A stretch of DNA of 64,000 nt, taken from NCBI GenBank assembly GCA_017304475.1, contig JAFKKV010000024.1, positions 1 to 64,000 of the forward strand, written 5' to 3'. Position numbers and translations under genes: made by a program. This DNA is from Hyphomicrobiales bacterium (lineage in GTDB: Bacteria > Pseudomonadota > Alphaproteobacteria > Rhizobiales > Phreatobacteraceae). The notes below the pieces were generated by a model. It worked only from the letters and a program-made list of their open reading frames with translations, did not search any database and was not told the origin of the DNA. Each line of letters begins with the position of its first letter. Position 1 is the first letter of the stretch. Of this stretch, positions 17,332 to 26,660 are shown piece by piece.

Positions 17332-17913
17332 ATGTCCATTCTGCTCAGCCTGACCCCCTTCATTCTCTTCGCCCTGCTGACGCGTGTCGCATCGATCGAG
17401 ATGAGCCTGTTTGCCGCCGCCGCCCTGTCGGCCGGCCTGATCCTGCGCGACCGCCTGCGGCATGGCGGCGCGGTCAAGGTGCTGGAGGCCGGCACGGTGA
17501 TCCTGTTCGCCGGCCTGGCGCTTTACACCTTGCTCGCCCGGGCGAGCTGGACCGTGGTTGGTGTCCGCCTGGCTGTCGATGCCGGCCTTTTCCTCATCGC
17601 GCTGGTGTCGATCCTGATCCGCCAGCCCTTCACCTTGCAATTCGCGCGCGAGCAGGTGCCGCGTGAACTCTGGGATCATCCGCGCTTCCGGGCGACCAAC
17701 TATGCCATTACCGGCGCCTGGACCGCGGCCTTCGCCGTCCAGGTCCTGGCCGACCTCGTCATCCTCTACGTGCCGGCCGTGCCGTTCTGGGTGGGGGTCG
17801 CGGCGATCGTCGGCTCGCTTGCCGCCGCCATCTGGTTCACGGGCTGGTATCCGGCGCGCCAGCAGCGCCTCGGCCAGGCCGAGGCGGAAGCAGCGCAGGC
17901 GCGCACACGGTGA
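17332..17913 (+). CDS. Polytopic membrane protein, hypothetical
   Basis: 193-residue protein with about six hydrophobic segments (residues near 3-18, 25-42, 52-70, 77-93, 122-145, 150-170) joined by short charged loops, and a hydrophilic Ala/Glu/Arg-rich C-terminal tail. LREQ-like basic loops face the cytoplasm by the positive-inside rule. I do not recognise a named family. A near-perfect palindrome CCGGGC/GCCCGG at 17946-17965 follows the stop and may end its transcript. Confidence 0.65.
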   Translation: MSILLSLTPFILFALLTRVASIEMSLFAAAALSAGLILRDRLRHGGAVKVLEAGTVILFAGLALYTLLARASWTVVGVRLAVDAGLFLIALVSILIRQPFTLQFAREQVPRELWDHPRFRATNYAITGAWTAAFAVQVLADLVILYVPAVPFWVGVAAIVGSLAAAIWFTGWYPARQQRLGQAEAEAAQARTR

Positions 17914-18057
17914 GCGCAGCGGTAATATTGTAACTCCGTTCTGTTCCGGGCTTTCGAAGGCCCGGGACCGGATCTAGGCTTTCCCCTTGTGACACCGGGC
18001 GTCTCGGCCTCGACAGGCCCCCCGCGCCCGATGCCTTGCCCTGTCCGGGAGGAACCC

Positions 18058-18273
18058 ATGTCACGCAAATTCATCGATTGCCGTGAAATGAAGAGCGAGA
18101 TGAATTGCACGGTCGCGATCAGCGCCGACACCGAGAAGGAATTGCTGGAGGCGGCGGTCCAGCACGCCGTCAGCGTGCACAAGCACCAGGACACGCCCGA
18201 ACTGCGCGCGATGATCGCCAGCGGGATCCACGACGGCACGCCGCCGGTCGCCGCGCCCCGTCACGCCGCCTGA
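18058..18273 (+). CDS. DUF1059 family small protein
   Basis: 71-residue soluble protein beginning MSRKFIDCREM with two conserved Cys (CREMKSEMNCTVAI) and the family pattern of an alpha-helical middle (TEKELLEAAVQHAVSVHKHQD) and a terminal region with HDGTPP. This matches DUF1059, whose function is unknown. GGGAGGAA lies just upstream of the ATG. It is convergent with thiC across a hairpin. Confidence 0.85.
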   Translation: MSRKFIDCREMKSEMNCTVAISADTEKELLEAAVQHAVSVHKHQDTPELRAMIASGIHDGTPPVAAPRHAA

Positions 18274-18300
18274 CACGTCGCCTCATCAAACCGGAGGCGA

Positions 18301-18328
18301 CCCGGCCGAAGCCAAGGCTTCGGCCGGG
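18301..18328. terminator. Perfect 13-bp hairpin between DUF1059 gene and thiC
   Basis: CCCGGCCGAAGCC, AA, GGCTTCGGCCGGG: a perfect stem between convergent genes, probably a bidirectional terminator. Only a weak pyrimidine run (CCGTTCTT) follows on the plus strand. Confidence 0.6.
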
Positions 18329-18338
18329 CCGTTCTTCG

Positions 18339-20195
<1,857 letters not shown>

Positions 20196-20208
20196 GGCAG
20201 GTGCTCCC

Positions 20209-20367
20209 TTAAGGGTGCGGGTGTTGGCCGGATTGGCTGACGAGGGTCATCGGGACACCGGCGGCATGCGGTTTCCGGCTGGTCAGCCCGGCCGACACAA
20301 ACGATTTCGTTCCCGCAGCAAATGCTGCGAGCACGGGCGTCTGGCGCGCGAATAGCGAAGTCGGCAT
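20209..20367 (-). CDS. Possible 52-residue leader peptide between TPP riboswitch and thiC
   Basis: Open frame starting MPTSLFARQT and ending SQSGQHPHP. Its putative ribosome site GGAGGG (20377-20382) is nine bases before the ATG and is formed by the last bases of the riboswitch aptamer. Its TAA stop (20209-20211) directly abuts the thiC ribosome site GGGAG at 20204-20208. This arrangement would let the riboswitch gate translation of the leader and let terminating ribosomes reinitiate on thiC. No homology recognised; coding status is inferred from layout only. Confidence 0.45.
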   Translation of the reverse strand: MPTSLFARQTPVLAAFAAGTKSFVSAGLTSRKPHAAGVPMTLVSQSGQHPHP

Positions 20368-20371
20368 GCGT

Positions 20372-20478
20372 CCCATCCCTCCGCCGGCATGACCCGGATC
20401 AGGTTCAAGGGTCGCCGCGGTGTCAGGATTGGTCCTGGCGTCGCGGCCTCTCAGCCCCCTCACGGGGCTCCCCTTGGA
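20372..20478 (-). promoter_or_regulatory. TPP riboswitch (THI element)
   Basis: On the minus strand the conserved THI-box parts appear in order: GGGGAGCCCC stem, GGCTGAGAG (20448-20456, the pyrimidine-sensing J3/2 region), a variable stem, ACCCTTGAACCTGATC (core 20397-20406), GGGTCATGCC and GCGGAGGGA at the 3' end. It lies about 175 bases upstream of thiC, its usual target. Confidence 0.95.
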
Positions 20479-20645
20479 GCGGGGTCGAATGTGACGCTTC
20501 GGCCAAGGAAGTCAAGGCGGGGCCGCCAGGTGGGCCGGCCGGGCCGCCCGTGGCGGCTGGGTGGATCGGCTCCGGTCGACCGCCGGGCGGCAAGGGAGTA
20601 ATCTCGCCATGGGCGAGGGGCGGACCTGAAGACAAGGCCAGGACC

Positions 20646-20945
20646 ATGGTCACCAAGGCGCTCTATGTCCGCTTGGAAGCAAGACCCGGCAAGGAAGCCG
20701 CGGTCGTCGATTTTCTCAATGGCGGCCTGCCGCTGGTCGCGCAGGAGCCGGCGACGACGGCTTGGTTCGCAATCCGGATGGGGCCGACCACATTCGGCAT
20801 TTTCGACGTCTTTCCCGACGAGGCCGGCCGCGCCGCCCATCTCTCGGGCAAGGTGGCGGCGGCCTTGATGGCGCAAGCCGCCGAACTGTTCGCCGAGCCA
20901 CCGGCGATCCAGAACCTCGACGTGCTGGCCGCCAAGCTGCCTTGA
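20646..20945 (+). CDS. Antibiotic biosynthesis monooxygenase-like (ABM, dimeric alpha-beta barrel) protein
   Basis: 99-residue small protein with the ferredoxin-like ABM pattern: an initial strand ALYVRLEARPGKEAAVVDFL, then a strand ATTAWFAIRMGPTTFGIFDVF and helix HLSGKVAAALM. Proteins of this shape include small monooxygenases and stress proteins; no catalytic assignment is possible. The upstream 150 bases lack other genes. The frame is open further upstream but only this part has family character. Confidence 0.75.
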   Translation: MVTKALYVRLEARPGKEAAVVDFLNGGLPLVAQEPATTAWFAIRMGPTTFGIFDVFPDEAGRAAHLSGKVAAALMAQAAELFAEPPAIQNLDVLAAKLP

Positions 20946-21108
20946 GACATGGCATCAGGCCCTTGGCCGCCGCGGCGCCGGCCCGGCCGCGCGCCTTGCG
21001 GGGGGCGGCCATTTGCGCGCGTGGTCCGATCGGCCCTTTCACCCCGCCCCGCAAATCGGCTAAGACCCGCAACGTTTGTCGCCAGGGAGGCGATCGCCGG
21101 AGTCCGCC

Positions 21109-21993
21109 ATGACCGTTGATGCTCATGATATCGGCCGCGTCCTGAACGAGGCGCTGCCCTACATGCAGAAATATGACGACGAGATCATCGTGGTGAAATA
21201 TGGCGGCCACGCCATGGGCGACGAAGAGGGTGCGCGTTCCTTCGCCCGCGACATCGTCATGCTCGAGCAGTCGGGCATCAATCCGGTGGTGGTCCATGGC
21301 GGCGGCCCGCAGATCGGCCAGATGCTGGCCAAGCTCGGCATCAAGAGCCAGTTCATCGACGGCCTGCGCGTCACCGACAAGCAGACGGTCGAAATCGTCG
21401 AGATGATCCTGGCCGGCTCGATCAACAAGCAGATCGTCGGTTTCATCAATGCCGCCGGCGGCAAGGCCATCGGGCTCTGCGGCAAGGATGGCGACATGGT
21501 CAAGGCGGTGAAGGTCAGCCGTACCGCCCGCGATCCCGATTCCAATATCGAGCAGGCGATCGATCTCGGTTATGTCGGCGAGCCCGACAAGGTCGACACC
21601 AAGGTGCTCGACACGGTGCTGGGCAAGGAACTGATCCCGGTGCTGGCGCCGGTCGCCACCTCCAAGGAAGGCGACACCTACAACGTCAATGCCGACACCT
21701 TCGCGGGCGCCATTGCCGGTGCGCTCGGCGCCAAGCGCCTGCTGCTTCTGACCGATGTCCCCGGCGTGCTCGACAAGGATAAGAACCTCCTGAAGGACCT
21801 GTCGGTCGAGGATTGCCGGCGCCTGATCGCCGACGGCACCGCCACCGGCGGCATGATCCCCAAGATCGAGACCTGCATCTACGCCATCGAGCGCGGCGTC
21901 GAAGGCGTCGTGATCCTGGACGGCAAGACGCCGCATGCGGTTCTGGTGGAGCTTCTCACCCATGGCGGCGCGGGCACCCTCATCCACGCCTGA
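21109..21993 (+). CDS. argB: Acetylglutamate kinase
   Basis: 294-residue amino-acid kinase phosphorylating N-acetylglutamate in arginine synthesis. Visible: VVKYGGHAMG near residue 27 (phosphate-binding Lys/Gly), VVHGGGPQIG near 63-72, NVNADTFAGAIA near 187 and GGMIPKIETC near 247-256. GGAG precedes the ATG. The N-terminal helix (about 1-20) is of the type found in hexameric, arginine-inhibited NAGKs, so feedback inhibition is likely. The next gene starts four bases after its stop. Confidence 0.96.
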   Translation: MTVDAHDIGRVLNEALPYMQKYDDEIIVVKYGGHAMGDEEGARSFARDIVMLEQSGINPVVVHGGGPQIGQMLAKLGIKSQFIDGLRVTDKQTVEIVEMILAGSINKQIVGFINAAGGKAIGLCGKDGDMVKAVKVSRTARDPDSNIEQAIDLGYVGEPDKVDTKVLDTVLGKELIPVLAPVATSKEGDTYNVNADTFAGAIAGALGAKRLLLLTDVPGVLDKDKNLLKDLSVEDCRRLIADGTATGGMIPKIETCIYAIERGVEGVVILDGKTPHAVLVELLTHGGAGTLIHA

Positions 21994-21997
21994 CCGG

Positions 21998-23008
21998 ATG
22001 GGCGCGCGCGCCTTTTCGTTCGCCGGCCTGGTGCTCGCCGCGGCGCTCGGGCTCGGCGCGGCACCCGCCGCCGCCGAGACCCGGCTGTGCAATCGCACCA
22101 GCCTGGTCACCGAGGCGGCGATCGGCGTGATGGCCAATGACACCGCCGCCACCCGCGGCTGGTTCCGGCTGGATCCGGGCCAGTGCCGGGTCATCCTGCA
22201 GAGCGCGGAGGCGCCGGGCCGGCTGTTCCTGAACACCCGCGCGGTCGCCGGGCCGCCCGATACCGCGCTCGGCCAGCCGGACAATGTCCGGCTCTGCGTC
22301 GGCGACGGCGATTTCCTGGTGGCGGCCGCCCTGACCTGCCAGCGGCCGGGCACCCGGCTGGTGCCCTTCGCCGAAATGCGACCGACCGTCGTCGACGGCA
22401 TCGCCATCCTGTTCCTGTCGGAAGAGGCCGATTACGACCTGCCGCAGGCGCGCCGCGCCGGCATCCAGCGCCTGCTGACCCGGATGGGCTACGACCCCGG
22501 GCCGATCGACGGGCTCGACGGACCGCGCACCGAAGCGGCGCTCAGGGCCTTCGTGGCCGACCGCAACCTGCCGGCCGACAGCGGCGGTGCGCCCGATATT
22601 TTCGATACGCTGATGGCCGGCCTGCGCGCCGGCGAGGGACCGGGCTTTGCCTGGTGCAACGACAGCGGCAACCGCATCATGGCGGCGCTGGGCGTCGAGG
22701 AGGCCGGCCGCGTCGTGACCCGCGGCTGGTTCCGCATCGAGCCGGGGGCCTGCCTGAAGCCGCCGATCGATGCGGCGGCGGCACGGGTTTATTCTTTTGC
22801 CGAGGCCGTCGACGCCGAGGGCAGGCCGGTGCTTTCGGCCGGCAAGCCGCTGACCTATGGTGGCGAGGTCGCGGCCTGCATTCGTCCGAGCGAATTCGAG
22901 ATTGCCGGCGCCGGCGATTGCGCTGCCCATGGCGCGACATCGGTGGCCTTTCTCGAAGTCACCTTCGACGGCCGCCGCCGCGCGTCGGTCCGTTTTCGGG
23001 AGCCATGA
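21998..23008 (+). CDS. Secreted DUF1036 / peptidoglycan-binding-like protein
   Basis: 336-residue exported protein. A signal peptide (hydrophobic 5-23, ending APAAAE) is followed by a first DUF1036-like unit (RLCNRTSLVTEAAIG, TRGWFRLDPGQC, about 26-120), a central segment of the PG_binding_1 type (LLTRMGYDPGPIDG and TEAALRAF, about 162-190), and a second DUF1036-like unit (AWCNDSGNRIMAALG, TRGWFRIEPGAC, about 215-330). The repeated C-N and TRGWF(R)xxPGxC motifs make the internal duplication obvious. It ends in an ATGA overlap with the next gene. Envelope role inferred. Confidence 0.75.
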   Translation: MGARAFSFAGLVLAAALGLGAAPAAAETRLCNRTSLVTEAAIGVMANDTAATRGWFRLDPGQCRVILQSAEAPGRLFLNTRAVAGPPDTALGQPDNVRLCVGDGDFLVAAALTCQRPGTRLVPFAEMRPTVVDGIAILFLSEEADYDLPQARRAGIQRLLTRMGYDPGPIDGLDGPRTEAALRAFVADRNLPADSGGAPDIFDTLMAGLRAGEGPGFAWCNDSGNRIMAALGVEEAGRVVTRGWFRIEPGACLKPPIDAAAARVYSFAEAVDAEGRPVLSAGKPLTYGGEVAACIRPSEFEIAGAGDCAAHGATSVAFLEVTFDGRRRASVRFREP

Positions 23009-23706
23009 TGTCGAACACCCAATCGCTTGCTGTCTTCGCCGATGTCGAGGCCTGGATCTTCGACCTCGACAACACGCTCTACCCGCCGCACCTGTCGCTG
23101 TGGTCCGAGATCGACGGCCGGATCAAGGCCTATGTCGCGAGCTTCCTGAAGATCACTCCCGACGAGGCCTTCGCGCTGCAGAAGGACTATTACCGGCGCT
23201 ACGGCACGTCGCTGCGCGGCCTGATGACCGAGCACGGCATGAGCCCGGACGACTTCCTGGCCTATGTCCACGATATCGACCATTCGCCGCTGCAGGCCAA
23301 TCCGGAACTCGGTGCCGCCATCGCGGCGCTGCCGGGACGGAAATTCGTCTTCACCTCGGGTACCCGCTCGCATGTCGCGGCGGTGACGCGCCGGCTCGGC
23401 TTCGAGAACCATTTCGACGGCGTCTTCGACATTGTCGATGCGGGCCTGCTGCCCAAGCCGCACCGCCAGACCTATGACAAATTCCTGGCCGATCACGGGG
23501 TCGATCCCAAACGCGCCGCCATGTTCGAGGATCTGGCGCGCAATCTCGAGGCGCCGCATGCGCTCGGCATGAAAACCGTTCTGGTGGTGCCGGAAAACAC
23601 CCGCGAGCTGTTCCGCGAGAGCTGGGAGTTCGAAGGCCGCGACGACGACCATGTCGACTTCGTCACCGACGACCTGACCGCCTTCCTGATCCGGCTGAGG
23701 CTCTAA
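23005..23706 (+). CDS. HAD-family pyrimidine 5'-nucleotidase-like hydrolase
   Basis: 233-residue HAD phosphatase. Motif I is IFDLDNTLYPP (nucleophile Asp near residue 20), motif II FTSGTRSH near 111, motif III Lys in LLPKPHRQTYD and motif IV FEDLARNLEAP near 171. The DNTLYP signature is typical of pyrimidine 5'-nucleotidases of the SDT1/YjjG-like group in alphaproteobacteria. Two ATGs stand in tandem (23005 and 23008); GGGAG at 22998 fits the second better. It overlaps the previous stop by four bases, extending the argB group. Confidence 0.85.
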   Translation: MMSNTQSLAVFADVEAWIFDLDNTLYPPHLSLWSEIDGRIKAYVASFLKITPDEAFALQKDYYRRYGTSLRGLMTEHGMSPDDFLAYVHDIDHSPLQANPELGAAIAALPGRKFVFTSGTRSHVAAVTRRLGFENHFDGVFDIVDAGLLPKPHRQTYDKFLADHGVDPKRAAMFEDLARNLEAPHALGMKTVLVVPENTRELFRESWEFEGRDDDHVDFVTDDLTAFLIRLRL

Positions 23707-23893
23707 TGCCGCAGCACAACGATCGTGACTGTTTGACTGCATAGGCGTGGTGACGTTTTTCGCGTGTTTGTCGGTCGGCGACATCCACTTGAATGAGGCT
23801 TCCAAGGCCTTGCGCTGGCGGTGCCCGGCGGAAATCGCCAATTGGGGGACGCACCCGGAACGGATCGCTCTCGACAGGACGTCGGGCTGAAGT

Positions 23894-24040
23894 CGTGGAT
23901 GCCCGGGACAAGCCCGGGCAAGACGAGAATTGTCCTTGGAGCGATGGGCGTCGGATAGACCGGGCGCAGCGGCCGCGCAGCGATGAATACACCGTGAGGC
24001 AAAGACATCGTCTTGCCCGGGCTTGTCCCGGGCATCCACG
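23894..24040. repeat. Perfect 33-bp inverted repeat pair
   Basis: 23894-23926 (CGTGGATGCCCGGGACAAGC onward) and 24008-24040 are exact reverse complements, 81 bases apart. Each arm contains its own palindrome (GCCCGGG..CCCGGGC). They lie in the gene-free gap 23707-24204, together with a fragment of another repeat at 24124. No coding frame in the gap is convincing. Confidence 0.85.
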
Positions 24041-24123
24041 AATTGCCCTCACCAAAAGCAACTCATCATGATGACTGCGCGGCGGTATTCGCTGCGACGG
24101 CTTCGAACCCAGACACGCTGTAC

Positions 24124-24164
24124 GAGGCTCCATGGCCTTGCGAAGCGAGCCTCGAAGGACGGCC
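24124..24164. repeat. Fragment of the repeat family seen at 8966-9139
   Basis: GAGGCTCC, then CCTTGCGAAGCGAGCCTCG and AAGGACGGCC. The last 20 or so bases match the end of the element at 9118-9140, and GAGGCT/AGCCTC forms an inverted repeat. It ends 41 bases before the stop of the minus-strand gene at 24205. Confidence 0.65.
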
Positions 24165-24204
24165 TAACCTTGATGCAATAGGTCGATCCGGGCTGGGCTC
24201 AACC

Positions 24205-25683
24205 CTAGAATCCGCCCTTGGTGCTGAAGCCGTCGTCGCCACCCGAATTGCCGCCGCCGGACGAGCCGCCACCGCCGCCCCAGGCGCCGCCTCCACCCGA
24301 CGATCCGCCGCCGCCACCCCAGGATCCCCCGCCACCCCAGGAGCCACCGCCGCCCCAGGCGCCGCCGCCCCAGTTCGAACCGCCGTCACCGCTGGGAAAT
24401 CCGGATCTCGGCTGGCTCCAGCGCCGGCCCTGCTCCATGCGCGACCAGTAGTCCGCGCCTGTCAGCGCGCCGGTGACCAGGCCGCGCAGGAGGTGGCCGA
24501 GCACGTCATTGTCGAAATAGGAGCCGTCGGCGTCATAACGCCGGTTACGGAAGCCGGTGGCGACCTGGGAAATCTCCGAGCGCCGTCGGGCGATCTCGGT
24601 CAGCTCGCCGCGGACGCGCTTGACCGCGTCGCCGAGGCGGTCCTGCTGGTCGCGCGCGCCGCCGATGCGCTTGACGATCTGTTCGTCCTCGGGCGAGGGG
24701 GTTGCCACCGCCTCCTGATAGAGCCGGTTCAGGTCGGCGCCGCGCAGCGCGTCGGCGAGCAAGGCGACCGCCTCCTTGTAGCGCGGATCGTCGCCGCGGC
24801 CGAAGGCATCGATCTCGGCCTGGATCGCCACATGGGTCTTCTCCGCCGTGGCACGGGTTGCGTCCAGCGCGTCGAGACGGCGGCGATGTTCGTCGATCTC
24901 GGCGGTCGCCTGGTTGCCGCCGCCGGCCTCGAAGGCTCCCTTTTCCATGGCCTTGACGCGCTCGACCGCATCGACCGCCAGCGCCGCGCTGCGATTGGCA
25001 TGTTCGCGCAGGCGCTGCGGGATCTCGGTCAGCATGGCATAGTTCGGCCGGGCGTCCTGGTAGCGGATGATCCGGGCGACCCAGCCGTCGATCAGGCGGG
25101 CGATATTGCCGGCCTGATAGTCCTGGGTGGCGTAGCCGCGGCTCCACAGATAGGTGAACAGCGGGTCGTCTTCATAGGGCTTGCGCTTGGTCTCCAGCTC
25201 GTCCTCGGCGAGTTTGGCCTTCTTTTCCGAGGCCTGCGCGACGCTGACGGCCTGTTCGGCCGTGGCCCTGACGGCGGTGTAATCGCTCTTGGCGGCAAGC
25301 CCGACCTGGGCCTCGTTCTCGACCGCCTGGCGTTTCTCCTCCGCCGCCGTCAGCTCGGCGGCGAAGGACTGCCGCTCGGCCGCGATGCGGGCGATGTCGG
25401 CTTCCGTGGTCGCCAGCCGCTTGTCGAGCGTGGTCCGGTCATTGGCGCGCATGGCGAGCACGGCGCGCACCCGTGTCGCCAGCTGCGACAACTGGCCGCC
25501 GAGCCCGTCCGGGCTCTTCAGGCGAAATACCGCGAGATCGCGATAGCCTTCCGCCTCGTCGGTCTTGGCCTCCGCCATCTGGCGCATGGTGTCGTCGAGC
25601 CGGCGGTTGGAATCCGCCTCGGCGGTGCGCAATTGACCGAGCGCATCCTCGATGCCGCCCAGCGCCGAATGTCCGGGGATCAT
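24205..25683 (-). CDS. Coiled-coil protein with Gly/Trp-rich C-terminal tail, unknown function
   Basis: 492 residues. About 1-180 is strongly heptad-like and charged (RRLDDTMRQMAEAKTDEAEG, KRLATTEADIARIAAERQS), 190-225 a more globular part (DPLFTYLWSRGYATQDYQAG), 245-400 a second coiled-coil region. A hydrophobic-aromatic stretch (DNDVLGHLLRGLVTGALTGADYW, about 405-427) leads to a low-complexity tail of Gly, Ser and regularly spaced Trp (WGGGGSWGGGG type, about 445-485). No signal peptide. It is the last gene of a three-gene operon, 12 bases after the DUF6384-like gene. I know no function. Confidence 0.7.
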   Translation of the reverse strand: MIPGHSALGGIEDALGQLRTAEADSNRRLDDTMRQMAEAKTDEAEGYRDLAVFRLKSPDGLGGQLSQLATRVRAVLAMRANDRTTLDKRLATTEADIARIAAERQSFAAELTAAEEKRQAVENEAQVGLAAKSDYTAVRATAEQAVSVAQASEKKAKLAEDELETKRKPYEDDPLFTYLWSRGYATQDYQAGNIARLIDGWVARIIRYQDARPNYAMLTEIPQRLREHANRSAALAVDAVERVKAMEKGAFEAGGGNQATAEIDEHRRRLDALDATRATAEKTHVAIQAEIDAFGRGDDPRYKEAVALLADALRGADLNRLYQEAVATPSPEDEQIVKRIGGARDQQDRLGDAVKRVRGELTEIARRRSEISQVATGFRNRRYDADGSYFDNDVLGHLLRGLVTGALTGADYWSRMEQGRRWSQPRSGFPSGDGGSNWGGGAWGGGGSWGGGGSWGGGGGSSGGGGAWGGGGGSSGGGNSGGDDGFSTKGGF

Positions 25684-25695
25684 GGCGTCATGCTC

Positions 25696-26637
25696 CTACC
25701 AGCGCGTGATGGCGCCGCCCGGCAGCGCGACGCGCCAGGTGGGTTCCAACTGCCCGCGCGCCTTGTGGCCCAGCGTTGCGTTCTTGATGATCCCGTCGGT
25801 GGCCTTGTCTCGCCGGACCTCGTCGAACAGGCTTTCCGGCACACGCACGGCCCATTTGCTCACCACCGAGGTCGATCCGTCCTCCTCGGATGTGATGGCG
25901 CGTGACAGCGCCCGGCCGTCGCGGCCGATCGCCTCGACCACCAGGTAATAATTGTTGGCGGCGCGGTTGCGGTTCGGCCCGCGGATGATGCCGGTCATCT
26001 CGCCGGGGCGGGAGACCACCCGGACGTCATATTCGGACCGCACGTCGTCGCGCAGCTGGGCGAGGTCGGCGACCGCCTTGCGGGCGAGCTCGGCCTTGCC
26101 TTCGCGTGCCGCCGACTGGCCGTCGGCGACCAGGCCCGCCACGCGTGCCCTGATGGCATCGACGGTCGCATCGCGGTTGATGTCGGCGGCGATCTGGGTC
26201 AGCGAGGCGGGAATGGTGGTCGTCAGCTCGGTCCGCGCCGCCTGGTCCTGATAGACCAGGGTGCCCGTGCCGATGCCGAGCGCCGCCACCGCGCCGAGCG
26301 CCCATTTGCCCCAGAGGCCGCGCCGGACATAGAGCCTGGCGAGCTTGACCCGCAGCGTCGATGCCGGCGGCTTGTAAACGAAGCGCTCCTCGCGCAGCGC
26401 CTTGACGCCCTGCTTGAGGATCTCGTCGGAAACCGTGATGCCCTGGTTGCGATAGATCTCGCGCAGCCGCTCGATCAGGTCTTCCTCGCGATCGCCTTCG
26501 GCGAGCTCGCGCTCGGTCAGCTTCTCGCGATGGCGCAAGGTATCGACGACGTCCATGGCGAGCATGACGTCGTCGAGCTGGGCGGGCGGCTGTGCCGGCG
26601 GAGCGGCAGCGGCGGGCGCAACGGCGGTATCGGTCAT
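25696..26637 (-). CDS. DUF6384-like single-pass membrane protein
   Basis: 313 residues. A Pro/Ala N-terminus leads to a helical cytoplasmic part (MLAMDVVDTLRHRE and REEDLIERLREIYRNQG, about 24-75), a single transmembrane helix (about 111-128, KWALGAVAALGIGTGTLVY), then a large domain with coiled-coil (about 140-195) and a globular end containing GIIRGPNRNRAANNYYLVVEA, quoted in part. The layout matches the family I recall as DUF6384; that name is from memory. It lies between two coiled-coil genes (12 and 23 bases away), so a membrane-anchored complex is plausible. Confidence 0.7.
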   Translation of the reverse strand: MTDTAVAPAAAAPPAQPPAQLDDVMLAMDVVDTLRHREKLTERELAEGDREEDLIERLREIYRNQGITVSDEILKQGVKALREERFVYKPPASTLRVKLARLYVRRGLWGKWALGAVAALGIGTGTLVYQDQAARTELTTTIPASLTQIAADINRDATVDAIRARVAGLVADGQSAAREGKAELARKAVADLAQLRDDVRSEYDVRVVSRPGEMTGIIRGPNRNRAANNYYLVVEAIGRDGRALSRAITSEEDGSTSVVSKWAVRVPESLFDEVRRDKATDGIIKNATLGHKARGQLEPTWRVALPGGAITRW

Positions 26638-26660
26638 GGAATGATGCTCCCGTCAGGGTT

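Noticed and set aside
17946..17965. Near-palindrome CCGGGC/GCCCGG as terminator
   Set aside because: Stem is short and no T run follows; mentioned under the upstream gene but not called.
23707..23893. Possible gene remnant after the HAD phosphatase
   Set aside because: Minus-strand frames here change without domain support and no transposase or integrase motif is visible; left as non-coding.
24240..24400. Repetitive DNA that could be taken for a tandem repeat or CRISPR
   Set aside because: It is the coding sequence of the Gly/Trp tail; units are irregular and there are no spacers.
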